DNA from: Candidatus Vogelbacteria bacterium
GTDB taxonomy: Bacteria > Patescibacteria > Paceibacteria > UBA9973 > UBA12445
Direction of reading: 5' to 3'
DNA: 13,103 bases
Assembly (NCBI GenBank): GCA_016201425.1
Contig: JACQCW010000008.1
Span: 1 to 13,103 of the forward strand
In this document: positions 1-7,058 of the stretch, one piece after another
How the letters are laid out: the number at the start of each line of letters is the position of its first letter
How positions within the stretch are numbered: position 1 is the stretch's first letter
Notes under the pieces: model-generated
Database searches by the model: none
The model's input: the letters and a program-made list of their open reading frames with translations, nothing else
Told to the model about the DNA's origin: nothing
Made by a program: the position numbers and the translations under genes

Positions 1-618
1 AATAAAAACCTCATCCGCAATATCCAAAAACTTTTTAACTAACTTAATTTTGGTCTCAAATTTTGCTCCACCTAAAATAAATAAAAATGGATGTTCAGGT
101 TTAAACAACTTCGATAAATTTGTAACTTCTGACTCAAAGAGAAGCCCGGCATAGCTAGGCAAGCACTTCGAAATCGAGACTATCGACGCATGCCTTCTAT
201 GAGACACCGAAAATGCGTCGTTAACATACATATCACCGAGACTCGCTAGTTCTTGAGCGAAGGTAAAATCGTTTGATATTTCTCTTGGATCTTGTCTTAA
301 GTTTTCTAACATCACAACATCACCATTTTGCAAATCTGAAATCTTTTCTTTAAGCGAATCATCCACCTTGATTGGTAAAAGTGGCACCTTTAAATAATCC
401 GCGACTGGCCTGAGCGTCTCGATGCCTAGCTCACCAGCGTGACTCAAGATGACCACCCTCGCCCCTATCTTTTTCAAATAATTGAGTGTCGGCATTGATG
501 CTCTAATTCTATAATCATCAAAGACCGCACCATTCTTAATTGGTACGTTCAGATCGAGTCGGAGCAGAACTCTTTTCCCGGTGATATCTCCGGCCTCTTT
601 AATACCTCTAAAGCTCAT
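1..618 (-). CDS. pgk: phosphoglycerate kinase, N-terminal half (runs off left edge)
   Basis: Phosphoglycerate kinase makes ATP in glycolysis by transferring the phosphate of 1,3-bisphosphoglycerate to ADP in the cytosol. The window holds 206 N-terminal residues of a family usually near 390-400. Visible landmarks are RLDLNVP (residues 20-26), DDYRIRASMPTL (34-45), SHAG (59-62), LENLR (104-108), YVNDAFSVSHRRHAS (131-145) and ILGGAKFETKI (181-191), which opens the nucleotide-binding C-terminal domain. The substrate-binding His and the later Arg residues are present, but the usual SHxGRP motif reads SHAGEL, so the family's Arg there is Glu. The ATG at 618 overlaps the 3' end of the tpiA reading frame by 11 bases, which implies co-transcription and probably coupled translation. 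No Shine-Dalgarno lies at normal spacing; the nearest purine run, GGAGAG, is about 17 bases upstream. The identification is firm; only the C-terminus is unseen. Confidence 0.95.
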   Translation of the reverse strand, partial: MSFRGIKEAGDITGKRVLLRLDLNVPIKNGAVFDDYRIRASMPTLNYLKKIGARVVILSHAGELGIETLRPVADYLKVPLLPIKVDDSLKEKISDLQNGDVVMLENLRQDPREISNDFTFAQELASLGDMYVNDAFSVSHRRHASIVSISKCLPSYAGLLFESEVTNLSKLFKPEHPFLFILGGAKFETKIKLVKKFLDIADEVFI

Positions 619-1108
619 TGGTAATTCTGATTATCTCTCCAAATTTGCCTGCGCTCAAACTTGCCCGTCCAACAAGAAACCCGTTTATAGACCCATCCCT
701 TAAATATTCGCTGCAATTCTTAGAGTCAACAGAACCTCCATACAAAACCGGCACCTTTATTCCAATATTTCGACCGTATATTTCTGAAACTACTTTCCTA
801 ATGAATATCGCGGCCTGTGATACGTCATCTGAGGTCGCGGGTCTCGCCGCATCCTTACCGATCGCCCAAATAGGCTCATACGCCACAATTAAATTTCTTA
901 ACAAATCTTTCTTAATTCTACTAAGATCCGCAACAAGCTGGTTTTTTATAAAATTCAAATAGTCTCCGGACTCATCATGTAGTGATTCCCCAACACACAA
1001 AATTACTTTCAACTTTTTTAATAAAGCAGATTTTATCTTTTCGTTAATAGATTGATCAGTCTCGCCCATAGTTCTACGCTCTGAGTGTCCAAGAATAACA
1101 TACTGCAT
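608..1108 (-). CDS. tpiA: triosephosphate isomerase, C-terminal fragment (split gene)
   Basis: This reading frame (166 aa) carries the rest of triosephosphate isomerase, which interconverts dihydroxyacetone phosphate and glyceraldehyde 3-phosphate. It begins MQYVILGHSERR, with the catalytic His at residue 8 (His95 in usual numbering). It continues with LCVGES (37-42), the catalytic Glu in AYEPIWAIGK (Glu78, usual Glu165), the phosphate-binding YGGSV, and GFLVGRASL near the end. A TAA stop lies in this frame two codons before the ATG, so it is not an uninterrupted extension of the upstream fragment. Compared with full-length enzymes, about 29 residues (usual positions 59-87) are absent between the two pieces, including beta strand 3 (GAQN) and loop 3 (the 'TGE' interface loop). 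Alone, or paired with the N-terminal piece, it should not make a normal dimeric barrel. It is either a real pseudogene or an assembly or consensus error. Confidence 0.9.
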   Translation of the reverse strand: MQYVILGHSERRTMGETDQSINEKIKSALLKKLKVILCVGESLHDESGDYLNFIKNQLVADLSRIKKDLLRNLIVAYEPIWAIGKDAARPATSDDVSQAAIFIRKVVSEIYGRNIGIKVPVLYGGSVDSKNCSEYLRDGSINGFLVGRASLSAGKFGEIIRITNEL

Positions 1109-1281
1109 TCTTTAACCAGACTAAAACCATATAAAAAAATAGACGGGCAAGCAACTACAACATTAATATTTTTATACTTGCTCGCCTCGGCCGATATTGA
1201 CAGGTAGAGATCTTTTGCCTCTTCGTAAGTCAACGGGTTCATCTTCCAATTTCCCACTATTATTTTCTTTATTCTTAACAT
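1033..1281 (-). CDS. tpiA: triosephosphate isomerase, N-terminal fragment (split gene)
   Basis: The first 58 codons are clear triosephosphate isomerase: GNWKMN holds the active-site Asn11 and Lys13 at exactly the usual numbering, followed by helix 1 and strand 2 (VVVACPSIFLYGFSLVKE). After Glu58 (base 1108) the frame runs into about 24 residues unrelated to the family, which are the C-terminal fragment read in the wrong frame, and stops at 1033. True homology therefore covers 1108-1281, directly abutting the ATG of the other fragment. The start ATG lies 16 bases after the stop of the upstream minor pilin gene and directly downstream of a possible -10 box. The enzyme gene sits between pilus genes and pgk; a tpiA-pgk pair is a common glycolytic pairing, but its place behind prepilins is less usual. 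Confidence 0.88.
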   Translation of the reverse strand: MLRIKKIIVGNWKMNPLTYEEAKDLYLSISAEASKYKNINVVVACPSIFLYGFSLVKECSMLFLDTQSVELWARLINLLTKR

Positions 1282-1287
1282 GGAGAT

Positions 1288-1296
1288 ATCTTATCA
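1288..1296 (-). promoter_or_regulatory. possible extended -10 promoter for tpiA-pgk
   Basis: On the minus strand TGATAAGAT gives an extended -10 (TG-n-TAAGAT, 4 of 6 bases of TATAAT). A weak -35-like CTGGCA (4 of 6) lies 17 bases upstream inside the preceding gene. Six bases (ATCTCC) separate the -10 from the ATG at 1281, so the predicted start of transcription is the A of ATG. The match is modest, but the spacing equals that of the better pilB box and of the box before the gene at 10832. It would let tpiA-pgk be expressed separately from the pilus genes. Confidence 0.4.
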
Positions 1297-1297
1297 C

Positions 1298-2584
1298 TTA
1301 TTGTGTTTCCTGCCAGCTATTTATGTTCCAACCTCCTGAGGGTCCACTCGAAAAATTCTCGTTCGCAAGACCACTATCATAATTCACGACTGAGCCATTA
1401 TCAAAAACCACCTTATTGCCAACCACCTCTTTGAGCATCGCATTATTATTCATATGCACGGTTCCTTTTTGGGCGTTTAAAATCACGGCACCAGCGTTAT
1501 TCGATACATCAATTGCGTAAGACCCGTTGCAGCTGGCACTTGTAGGGCAATCACTTGTTGTTATCGCCATTATATAACTGCCAGTCTGACCCGAACCAGA
1601 GAAACTAGAATTATTAGAGATTAAAATATTACCGTCAGCAATAAGTATTCCGCTATTTGAATCGTAAGTAGAGGGTAAGGTTGTTGAAGCACCGTTATTC
1701 ATTGTTATGCTTCCCGTAACCCAAATTGCGCCAGTCATTGTTAAAACTTTTTTTCCATCAATAACCAAATTTCCAACTATTTTTTTAGGCCCAAGAGAAA
1801 TTGACGAAGTTGCTGTATAGTCACCATTAAGGGTACCGCCTGCTGCCGCGTCGTTTTTCCAGCGCGTAATATCAAGATCTGAAACAGGCATACTTACCGG
1901 ATCTGGTATCACTTTTGAACTATTGCATGATTTATTATTGCCAGAGCCAGTATGGCAATACAAATTTCCAGCAACAGTTGAATTGGTAACATTGTACGCC
2001 GTAGCATCACCAACTCCGGAGGCACCAACGACCACATTATCAATCTTACTTCCTGCAGAAGTGCTGCTCGCTGAAATCGCGCTACCTGTAATTTTCACCC
2101 CGTTCGCACCCAGAACCGGACCGTTGGCAAAAACATTTCCATTTATTGTTACATTATTATTGAGCACGAGGCCGTCTTGACCAGACTGTATTCCATAATG
2201 AAACGATACTCCTGTGCCGGCTTTCAGCACCAAATTAATTTTTCTAACCAATCCAGTATTATTTGCCGAGACACTTATAGTCTTAGTATTTGTTGAACTA
2301 ACCACCGAAACATTCGTAGACGATCCATCAAGTGCAATTGTTCCATTAGCCGGAATTTGTTTGTTATTTTTGATTCTATAAATAGCGTCCTCTACACCAG
2401 ACTCAGCAGCAAAATAACTTTTGCGCGACGTGAGGAAATCACGAGTTATATTAGCTTGACGTAATATTGAATCTGAAATACCCACAATAAATGTCGTCGA
2501 TAGAAATAGGAAAAGAACTACAGCCATAAGGAGTGCCTGTCCACTTTGTCTATTTGCTACTTTCTTCTTTTTTATTCTACCCAT
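1298..2584 (-). CDS. GspK/PilX-like minor pilin with large C-terminal beta-rich domain
   Basis: This 428-aa protein has a basic N-terminus, then SGQALLMAVVLFLFLSTTF (about 14-32), a prepilin-like Gly followed by a hydrophobic helix, and SYFAAESGVEDAIYRI (about 57-72), the conserved region after the helix in PilX/GspK proteins. Position +5 of the mature helix is not Glu, which is normal for GspK-type tip pilins. Its place after H-, I- and J-like genes supports the K role at the pilus tip. From about residue 130 the protein is rich in Asn, Gly, Ser, Thr and Val, with repeating short strands (LNNNVTINGNVFANG, GNLVIDGKKVLTMTGAIWV), suggesting a beta-helix or polymer-forming fold. Four Cys occur, in CHTGSGNNKSC and CPTSASC, as two close pairs that could form disulfides. 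It is two bases downstream of the J-like gene. Function beyond tip or initiation pilin is inferred. Confidence 0.8.
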   Translation of the reverse strand: MGRIKKKKVANRQSGQALLMAVVLFLFLSTTFIVGISDSILRQANITRDFLTSRKSYFAAESGVEDAIYRIKNNKQIPANGTIALDGSSTNVSVVSSTNTKTISVSANNTGLVRKINLVLKAGTGVSFHYGIQSGQDGLVLNNNVTINGNVFANGPVLGANGVKITGSAISASSTSAGSKIDNVVVGASGVGDATAYNVTNSTVAGNLYCHTGSGNNKSCNSSKVIPDPVSMPVSDLDITRWKNDAAAGGTLNGDYTATSSISLGPKKIVGNLVIDGKKVLTMTGAIWVTGSITMNNGASTTLPSTYDSNSGILIADGNILISNNSSFSGSGQTGSYIMAITTSDCPTSASCNGSYAIDVSNNAGAVILNAQKGTVHMNNNAMLKEVVGNKVVFDNGSVVNYDSGLANENFSSGPSGGWNINSWQETQ

Positions 2585-2586
2585 AA

Positions 2587-3090
2587 TTATTTGTACGATC
2601 CTCTTAAAATTACTGTTGAATAATAATTGGAGTATCGTAGAACTTTACCTTTTGTTTCACCAAGTTGCATCTCCACTTTCACAGCTTTCGACCCACCTGT
2701 ATCGATAAGGTAAAAGACAAGACTCCTAACAGTGACACCTGCCGGTAACAGCGACCCAAGATCCGCGCCATTTTGCCATATATGGAGAACAGAATTTGTT
2801 ACAGAAAACTTTAGACTGGCATTGTTACCATTCGAGTCAACTTGATTAAGAAACAAAACTCCGGGGTTGGTACCTAGTACACTCTGAATCGTGTCAACGC
2901 TCGCCGCAGCCCGTATCTCTCTCGTGACTCTCTCCATTGAATCAATCGCCGCAGAATCTAAATCCCTTATGATCTTCAACTGACCATATGATCTACTAAT
3001 AGAGAGAACGGAATTAGAGAACACCAAAAGTATTACCGCCAAAACAGAGACATAAATGATCAATTCAACAAATGTAAATCCACGCTTCAT
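2587..3090 (-). CDS. PilW/GspJ-like minor prepilin
   Basis: This 167-aa protein starts with MKRGFTFVELIIYVSVLAV. It has a short basic leader, the prepilin peptidase site after Gly4, Phe as the first mature residue and Glu at mature position 5, followed by a hydrophobic helix to about residue 30. DSAAIDSMERVTREIRAA (about 45-62) is typical of PilW/GspJ proteins. The rest is a beta-rich pilin head without Cys. The start lies three bases after the stop of the I-like gene, and the stop lies two bases before the K-like gene, so it belongs to the same transcript. In the H-I-J-K tip complex the J-type protein sits beneath K. No separate promoter or Shine-Dalgarno is seen. Confidence 0.85.
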   Translation of the reverse strand: MKRGFTFVELIIYVSVLAVILLVFSNSVLSISRSYGQLKIIRDLDSAAIDSMERVTREIRAAASVDTIQSVLGTNPGVLFLNQVDSNGNNASLKFSVTNSVLHIWQNGADLGSLLPAGVTVRSLVFYLIDTGGSKAVKVEMQLGETKGKVLRYSNYYSTVILRGSYK

Positions 3091-3093
3091 GAT

Positions 3094-3576
3094 TTAGTTA
3101 CTAAAAAGATTAGTTATATAGGCACTGATGGACTTCGTCGTCGTACTTTGACCATTTCGATAGGCAACGGCCACGACAAGCTTCTTTGTTCCAGGGTCTA
3201 GCGTACCAGAAGCCGAAATGTCATCGTTAGAATTTCTATACACATTACTCAGGGTAAAGGTCCGATCAAAAATACCGTCTACATATTTTTTTGTTGTTGT
3301 GGCTGTCCACGAAGAATTTACGAAAGCCAGACGGTACGTTGAATCAACAGTTAAGCCCGAAATTTTACTAGACCACCCAGTATCACGTAAAAGCTTTACC
3401 GCCTCCACTCCCTCTTCAAGAAGAAGAGAGGCCTGTACATCATATTTATGTAGAAGACCAAATTTCAAATAATAGCCGTACGTCCGAATGAGTGCAAAAA
3501 TTCCCACCATAACAATCGCCAATCCGACAATCACCTCAATTATACCCGCCCCTTTTTTTTTATTCTTGTTTGTCAT
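3094..3576 (-). CDS. PilV/GspI-like minor prepilin
   Basis: This 160-aa protein has a very basic leader (MTNKNKKKG) cleaved before AGIIEVIVGLAIVMVGIFAL. Ala is at +1 and Glu at +5 of the mature protein, and the hydrophobic N-terminal helix is typical of class III prepilins. YDVQASLLLEEGVEAVKLLRD (about 45-65) matches the PilV/GspI pattern of a residue-rich helix with 'A..L.EEG.EA'. The C-terminal head is beta-rich and lacks Cys. Its ATG overlaps the stop of the upstream prepilin gene in an ATGA arrangement (four bases shared), so translation is probably coupled. It is expected to be processed by a prepilin peptidase not present in this window and inserted in the inner membrane before pilus assembly. 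Confidence 0.85.
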   Translation of the reverse strand: MTNKNKKKGAGIIEVIVGLAIVMVGIFALIRTYGYYLKFGLLHKYDVQASLLLEEGVEAVKLLRDTGWSSKISGLTVDSTYRLAFVNSSWTATTTKKYVDGIFDRTFTLSNVYRNSNDDISASGTLDPGTKKLVVAVAYRNGQSTTTKSISAYITNLFSN

Positions 3577-4022
3577 TGGGATATTCCATTACTCGAAATA
3601 GTCACTTGTTTTGATGTAGCTCCTGATCCTACCAACGAAATTACAACTGTCCCCGGTTCAGATGTCGCGCCAGTAAGTCGGTCAAAAAAAACATTGTCTC
3701 CACCCCCAGTCAATGTAATCGAACTAATACTAGCCACCGGACCAACTGACACTATCTCGTTGGTTACAACATTAGAAATGTATGAATCTCCTGCAAATAA
3801 AATTGCTTTAGTTGATTCAAAATGGACGCCATATCTCTGATCATTCTTAGATGAAACCGTATCTGACCTTGCCCTACTTAATAACGAGACAATTTTCTCG
3901 GCGTCCTTACTGAGTGCAATTGCCTGGTTGAACCTAGAAAAAGCTGTGACAATTATTGTGGCAATTATCAACAATAATGCCGTGACAATAGTTATCTCGA
4001 TCAACGTAAATCCTTTTTTCAT
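3573..4022 (-). CDS. FimT/GspH-like minor prepilin
   Basis: This 149-aa prepilin begins with MKKGFTLIEITIVTALLLII. It shows the canonical leader, the cleavage site between Gly4 and Phe5, N-methylatable Phe at +1 and Glu at +5. The segment SKDAEKIVSLLSRARSDTVSS (about 38-58) is the 'L..AR..A'-type helix of FimT/GspH proteins, and FAGDSY plus a beta-rich Gly-Asp head follow. It is the first of four consecutive prepilin genes in H-I-J-K order. The ATG overlaps the pilC stop by one base (TAATG). Because only minor-type pilins are seen here, the major pilin is probably encoded elsewhere, although this gene cannot be wholly excluded as a structural pilin. Confidence 0.85.
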   Translation of the reverse strand: MKKGFTLIEITIVTALLLIIATIIVTAFSRFNQAIALSKDAEKIVSLLSRARSDTVSSKNDQRYGVHFESTKAILFAGDSYISNVVTNEIVSVGPVASISSITLTGGGDNVFFDRLTGATSEPGTVVISLVGSGATSKQVTISSNGISQ

Positions 4023-5236
4023 TATATGGCTTCGGTTATGGAATATATCGGCTGTATAATGGAAATTGCAAAAAACCCGACAAAGAGACCGATTATTATC
4101 ATCAAGATCGGTTCAATTATTGTGGACATATCTTTAGTAATTGCCTCAACCTCATTCTCAAAAAAAGTTGCGACATTGGCGAGCATCTCAGGAAGTTTAC
4201 CAGTTTCTTCCCCAACCTCAGTTAATTCGCCAACAAGTATAGGAAAGAGTTTTTCGTCGCGCTGAAAAAATCCCGACAGAGAGTCACCCTTTTGAACTCC
4301 CTCCCTGGCCTTGACCAAAACTTCTTTGTAATAAGAATTCTGTAAAACCTTCTCTGTAATATCGAGAGACTTCAGCATATTAACACCCGAGCCTATCAGA
4401 GACGACAGCGTTCGAGCCATGGTCGCCGAATTAATCTCTTTTACAATACCCGAAATAAATGGCACGTGTAAAAGCAAATAATCAATTAATCTTTTACCCC
4501 TCTTGGTTCTTGCGGACCAATACAAAAAAGATATAAACAAAAAAAATAGCACCAAGGTAGCACCCCAATAGTTCGACAAAACGTCGCTCAGGGCGATAAT
4601 CGTTCTGGTCGAGAGGGGCAGCTGCACATTAAACTCTTTGAAAGTTGATACGAGGGTTGGTACAACAAATGTCAACATAAGAAAACCAATCGCAAACATA
4701 GCGGTGAGAATAACCCCAGGATACGCCAGAGCGCCTTTAATTTTCCTGCGTAACATATAGGTCTTTTCCATCTGTTCCCCAACAATTTTTAATGACTGGG
4801 GTAGGTTACCAGACTCCTCGCCCGCCGCAACCATAGCCACAAAAACCGGTGAAAAAACTTTAGAATGTTGCGACATCGCTACGCTCAAACTCTTTCCATC
4901 TGCAATATTTTGAATCAACTGACCAATAATCCTTTTAAACTTTACGTTTCTTGTCTGTCTCCCAAGAACGTCAAGTGAACGCGACAACGATAAACCAGCA
5001 AAAAGCATGGCACTTAAGTTGTTGGCAAATGTAACGAGATCATGCAATTTGACTATTACCACCAGCTCGTTAATCCTGTCAAAATCGAACCACTTACTAA
5101 CCACAGCAACAGCAGAAACCAAAATAAGCCCCTGATCTCTCATTTGCCTAGAGAGATGAAACTTGTCTGTGGCTTCAATCTCTCCTTCTATAAATTTTTC
5201 TTCACCAGGCCTATGAGCCTTATACTTAAAATTCAT
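4022..5236 (-). CDS. pilC: type IV pilus inner-membrane platform protein PilC/GspF
   Basis: This 404-aa protein has the full length and layout of PilC/GspF: a short N-terminal domain, then two T2SSF domains (about 65-190 and 265-400) and three membrane segments (about 170-195, 222-242 and 375-398). The repeated family signature is visible twice: VAMVAAGEESGNLPQSL (about 133-149) and GELTEVGEETGKLPEML (about 336-352). It forms the inner-membrane platform on which the PilB ATPase acts to add pilin subunits. The start is eight bases after the presumed end of pilB (stop 5245), and its stop shares a base with the next prepilin ATG. Expression is therefore expected to depend on the pilB promoter. 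Confidence 0.95.
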   Translation of the reverse strand: MNFKYKAHRPGEEKFIEGEIEATDKFHLSRQMRDQGLILVSAVAVVSKWFDFDRINELVVIVKLHDLVTFANNLSAMLFAGLSLSRSLDVLGRQTRNVKFKRIIGQLIQNIADGKSLSVAMSQHSKVFSPVFVAMVAAGEESGNLPQSLKIVGEQMEKTYMLRRKIKGALAYPGVILTAMFAIGFLMLTFVVPTLVSTFKEFNVQLPLSTRTIIALSDVLSNYWGATLVLFFLFISFLYWSARTKRGKRLIDYLLLHVPFISGIVKEINSATMARTLSSLIGSGVNMLKSLDITEKVLQNSYYKEVLVKAREGVQKGDSLSGFFQRDEKLFPILVGELTEVGEETGKLPEMLANVATFFENEVEAITKDMSTIIEPILMIIIGLFVGFFAISIIQPIYSITEAI

Positions 5237-5244
5237 TCTTTATT

Positions 5245-6996
5245 TTACTCGTTGGCTACACGCAGTACCTCTTCTATCGTCGTAAGACCACTCGCAGCTT
5301 GAAAAATACCATCTTCAATAAGAGTCATCATCCCTTCTCGGCGTGCCTCCAATTCTATCTCGTCACTTGAAGCCCGCTTAATTATTAATTCTTTTATTGG
5401 CGCTGTAACATTCAAAATTTCGTGGATTGCAATTCGGCTAGAATACCCACTGGGACAAACATCCGATGCCTTAGGTTTGTAAAAGGAAATTGTCTCAAAA
5501 GTGTCCTCCGGTTTAACAATCTTTTCTTCTTTCAAAACATTCAAAACTCTTACGAGGTCCACTTTTCCCTCCAGGGCCTTAAGTTCTGCTTTACTTAAAA
5601 AGTATTTCTCACCATTGCTGCACAATTTCCTAACAAGTCTCTGGGCAATAACAACATTAATAGTTGACACCAATAAAAAAGGTTCTCCGCCCATATCGAC
5701 AAATCTTGGTATAGCGCCAGCTGCCGAATTGGTGTGTAGAGTCGTCACAACCAAGTGACCAGTGAGCGCCGCATTAATAGCTAAATTCGCGGTTTCTTTA
5801 TCTCTTATCTCCCCAACCATCACAATGTCAGGATCTTGTCTCAACAATGAACGTAAACCGGAAGCAAAAGTTAGGCCGATTTCTGGCTTAACCTGCGTTT
5901 GATTAATACGTGGCATTTGATATTCCACAGGATCTTCCACAGTTGAAATGTTAACCTCGGGCTTGTTTAGTAAATCCAAAACCGTATAGAGTGTGGTACT
6001 TTTGCCAGATCCAGTCGGGCCCGTAACCAAAATCATACCGACAGTTTGTCGCATGGCCCGATGTAATGCCTCCAACCCTGCACCGTGGAATCCTAAAGAC
6101 TCAAGCGTGTAGCCTTTGGAATCCTCAGGAAGTAATCTCATAACAATCTTCTCACCAAAATATGTTGGCAAAATTGAAACTCGAAACGAAACATTGACAC
6201 CCAAAGCTCCACCAGATTCAATTTTAAAACGTCCATCCTGGGGTAAACGTTTTTCGTCCAAGCGAAGTTGTGAGAGAACTTTTATTCTCGCTGTCATTCC
6301 AGGCGCAGCTTTCTTTGGCAAGACCATTGCATCGTGCAGGATTCCATCAATCCTATATCTAATCAAAACATCTCTTTCAAATGGTTCAATGTGAATATCC
6401 GAGGCCTTCTGTGTTATAGCATGACTAAGAAGCGTATCCACTATCCTAACAATTGGAAGGTCTTCCGCCATCTTTCTTAGCTCGCCCTCTTTCTCAACTG
6501 AAGACTGATCAGGCTCCTTTAGTCCAGCCGCCTCCTTGCTTATAATATCTCCAAACTCTGCCTTTAAACTTTTTTGATATTGAAGCAATGCGTAACGTAT
6601 CGACTCTTTATTGGTCAACCGAGGCAAGATCTTTAAACCCGCCTTTTTCTTGATAAACTCGACCGCAATGAGATCATCCGGATCAAGCATCGCAACCTCG
6701 AGCCCACCCTCACCTTTCTTAAATGCAACAATATTGTGCTTTCGTGCGATTGGCTCAGGAATTATCGATAAAACAAGTGGATCAATCCTGTCGCCCTGTA
6801 AATCAACAACAGGAATGCCCAAAGAATGCCCCTTAATAAAGTTTAGATCCTCTTCTGTTAATTTACCAGCATCAACCAGTATTTGAGAAACAGTCTTCTT
6901 GGGATCTTTTTTAGCTTCTTCTGTCGCCTCCTCCATGTCCTTTTTTGACACAAGACCGTACTCAAGAATAAAGTCAGTTAGTATTTTAGGATCCAT
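5245..6996 (-). CDS. pilB: type IV pilus assembly ATPase PilB/GspE
   Basis: Hexameric cytoplasmic ATPase powering pilus extension, 583 aa from the ATG at 6996. N-terminal domain about 1-140 (GspE N-domain type, ending YALLQYQKSLKAEFGDI). Catalytic part about 175-583: SDIHIEP (199-205), arginine fingers region, Walker A GPTGSGKST (326-334), Asp box STVEDPVEYQ (351-360), Walker B RQDPDIVMVGEIRD (386-399) and His box TGHLVVTTLHTNSA (412-425). The zinc-binding tetra-Cys site of most PilB/GspE proteins is degraded: KLCSNG retains one Cys (459) and SDVCPSGY one (514), so two of four remain. A longer frame reaches 7101, but those 35 extra residues lack family similarity, cover the promoter and overlap the divergent gene, so the ATG at 6996 is chosen. 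No Shine-Dalgarno is present; the -10 box is six bases upstream. Confidence 0.96.
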   Translation of the reverse strand: MDPKILTDFILEYGLVSKKDMEEATEEAKKDPKKTVSQILVDAGKLTEEDLNFIKGHSLGIPVVDLQGDRIDPLVLSIIPEPIARKHNIVAFKKGEGGLEVAMLDPDDLIAVEFIKKKAGLKILPRLTNKESIRYALLQYQKSLKAEFGDIISKEAAGLKEPDQSSVEKEGELRKMAEDLPIVRIVDTLLSHAITQKASDIHIEPFERDVLIRYRIDGILHDAMVLPKKAAPGMTARIKVLSQLRLDEKRLPQDGRFKIESGGALGVNVSFRVSILPTYFGEKIVMRLLPEDSKGYTLESLGFHGAGLEALHRAMRQTVGMILVTGPTGSGKSTTLYTVLDLLNKPEVNISTVEDPVEYQMPRINQTQVKPEIGLTFASGLRSLLRQDPDIVMVGEIRDKETANLAINAALTGHLVVTTLHTNSAAGAIPRFVDMGGEPFLLVSTINVVIAQRLVRKLCSNGEKYFLSKAELKALEGKVDLVRVLNVLKEEKIVKPEDTFETISFYKPKASDVCPSGYSSRIAIHEILNVTAPIKELIIKRASSDEIELEARREGMMTLIEDGIFQAASGLTTIEEVLRVANE

Positions 6997-7002
6997 AGTA
7001 AA

Positions 7003-7011
7003 ATTATACCA
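7003..7011 (-). promoter_or_regulatory. extended -10 promoter of the pilB operon, leaderless spacing
   Basis: The minus strand reads TGGTATAAT, a perfect TATAAT with the extended TG-n element, followed by TTTACT and then the ATG at 6996. With the usual seven-position count, transcription starts at the A of ATG, so the pilB mRNA should have no leader. No convincing -35 exists at 16-18 bases (the hexamer at 17 is CACTTT), which fits an extended -10 promoter. It drives pilB, pilC and the prepilins, and shares its 62-bp intergenic region with a plus-strand promoter. Confidence 0.7.
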
Positions 7012-7020
7012 TAAATAATT

Positions 7021-7049
7021 TTGCGAAAGTGGCATAAATTGTGTACTAT
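7021..7049 (+). promoter_or_regulatory. possible promoter of the divergent two-gene operon
   Basis: TTGCGA (7021-7026, 4 of 6 to TTGACA) lies 17 bases from TACTAT (7044-7049, 4 of 6 to TATAAT). Predicted transcription start is about 7056, only three bases before the ATG at 7059. Both hexamers are weak, but their spacing is ideal and there is no other room between the divergent genes. RNA polymerase here would overlap polymerase bound at the pilB promoter, so the two may compete. Confidence 0.45.
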
Positions 7050-7058
7050 TTAGTTCAC

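Noticed and set aside
7041..7058. GTG start adding six residues to the 495-aa protein
   Set aside because: It overlaps the likely -10 hexamer of that gene, so it would lie upstream of the transcript start.
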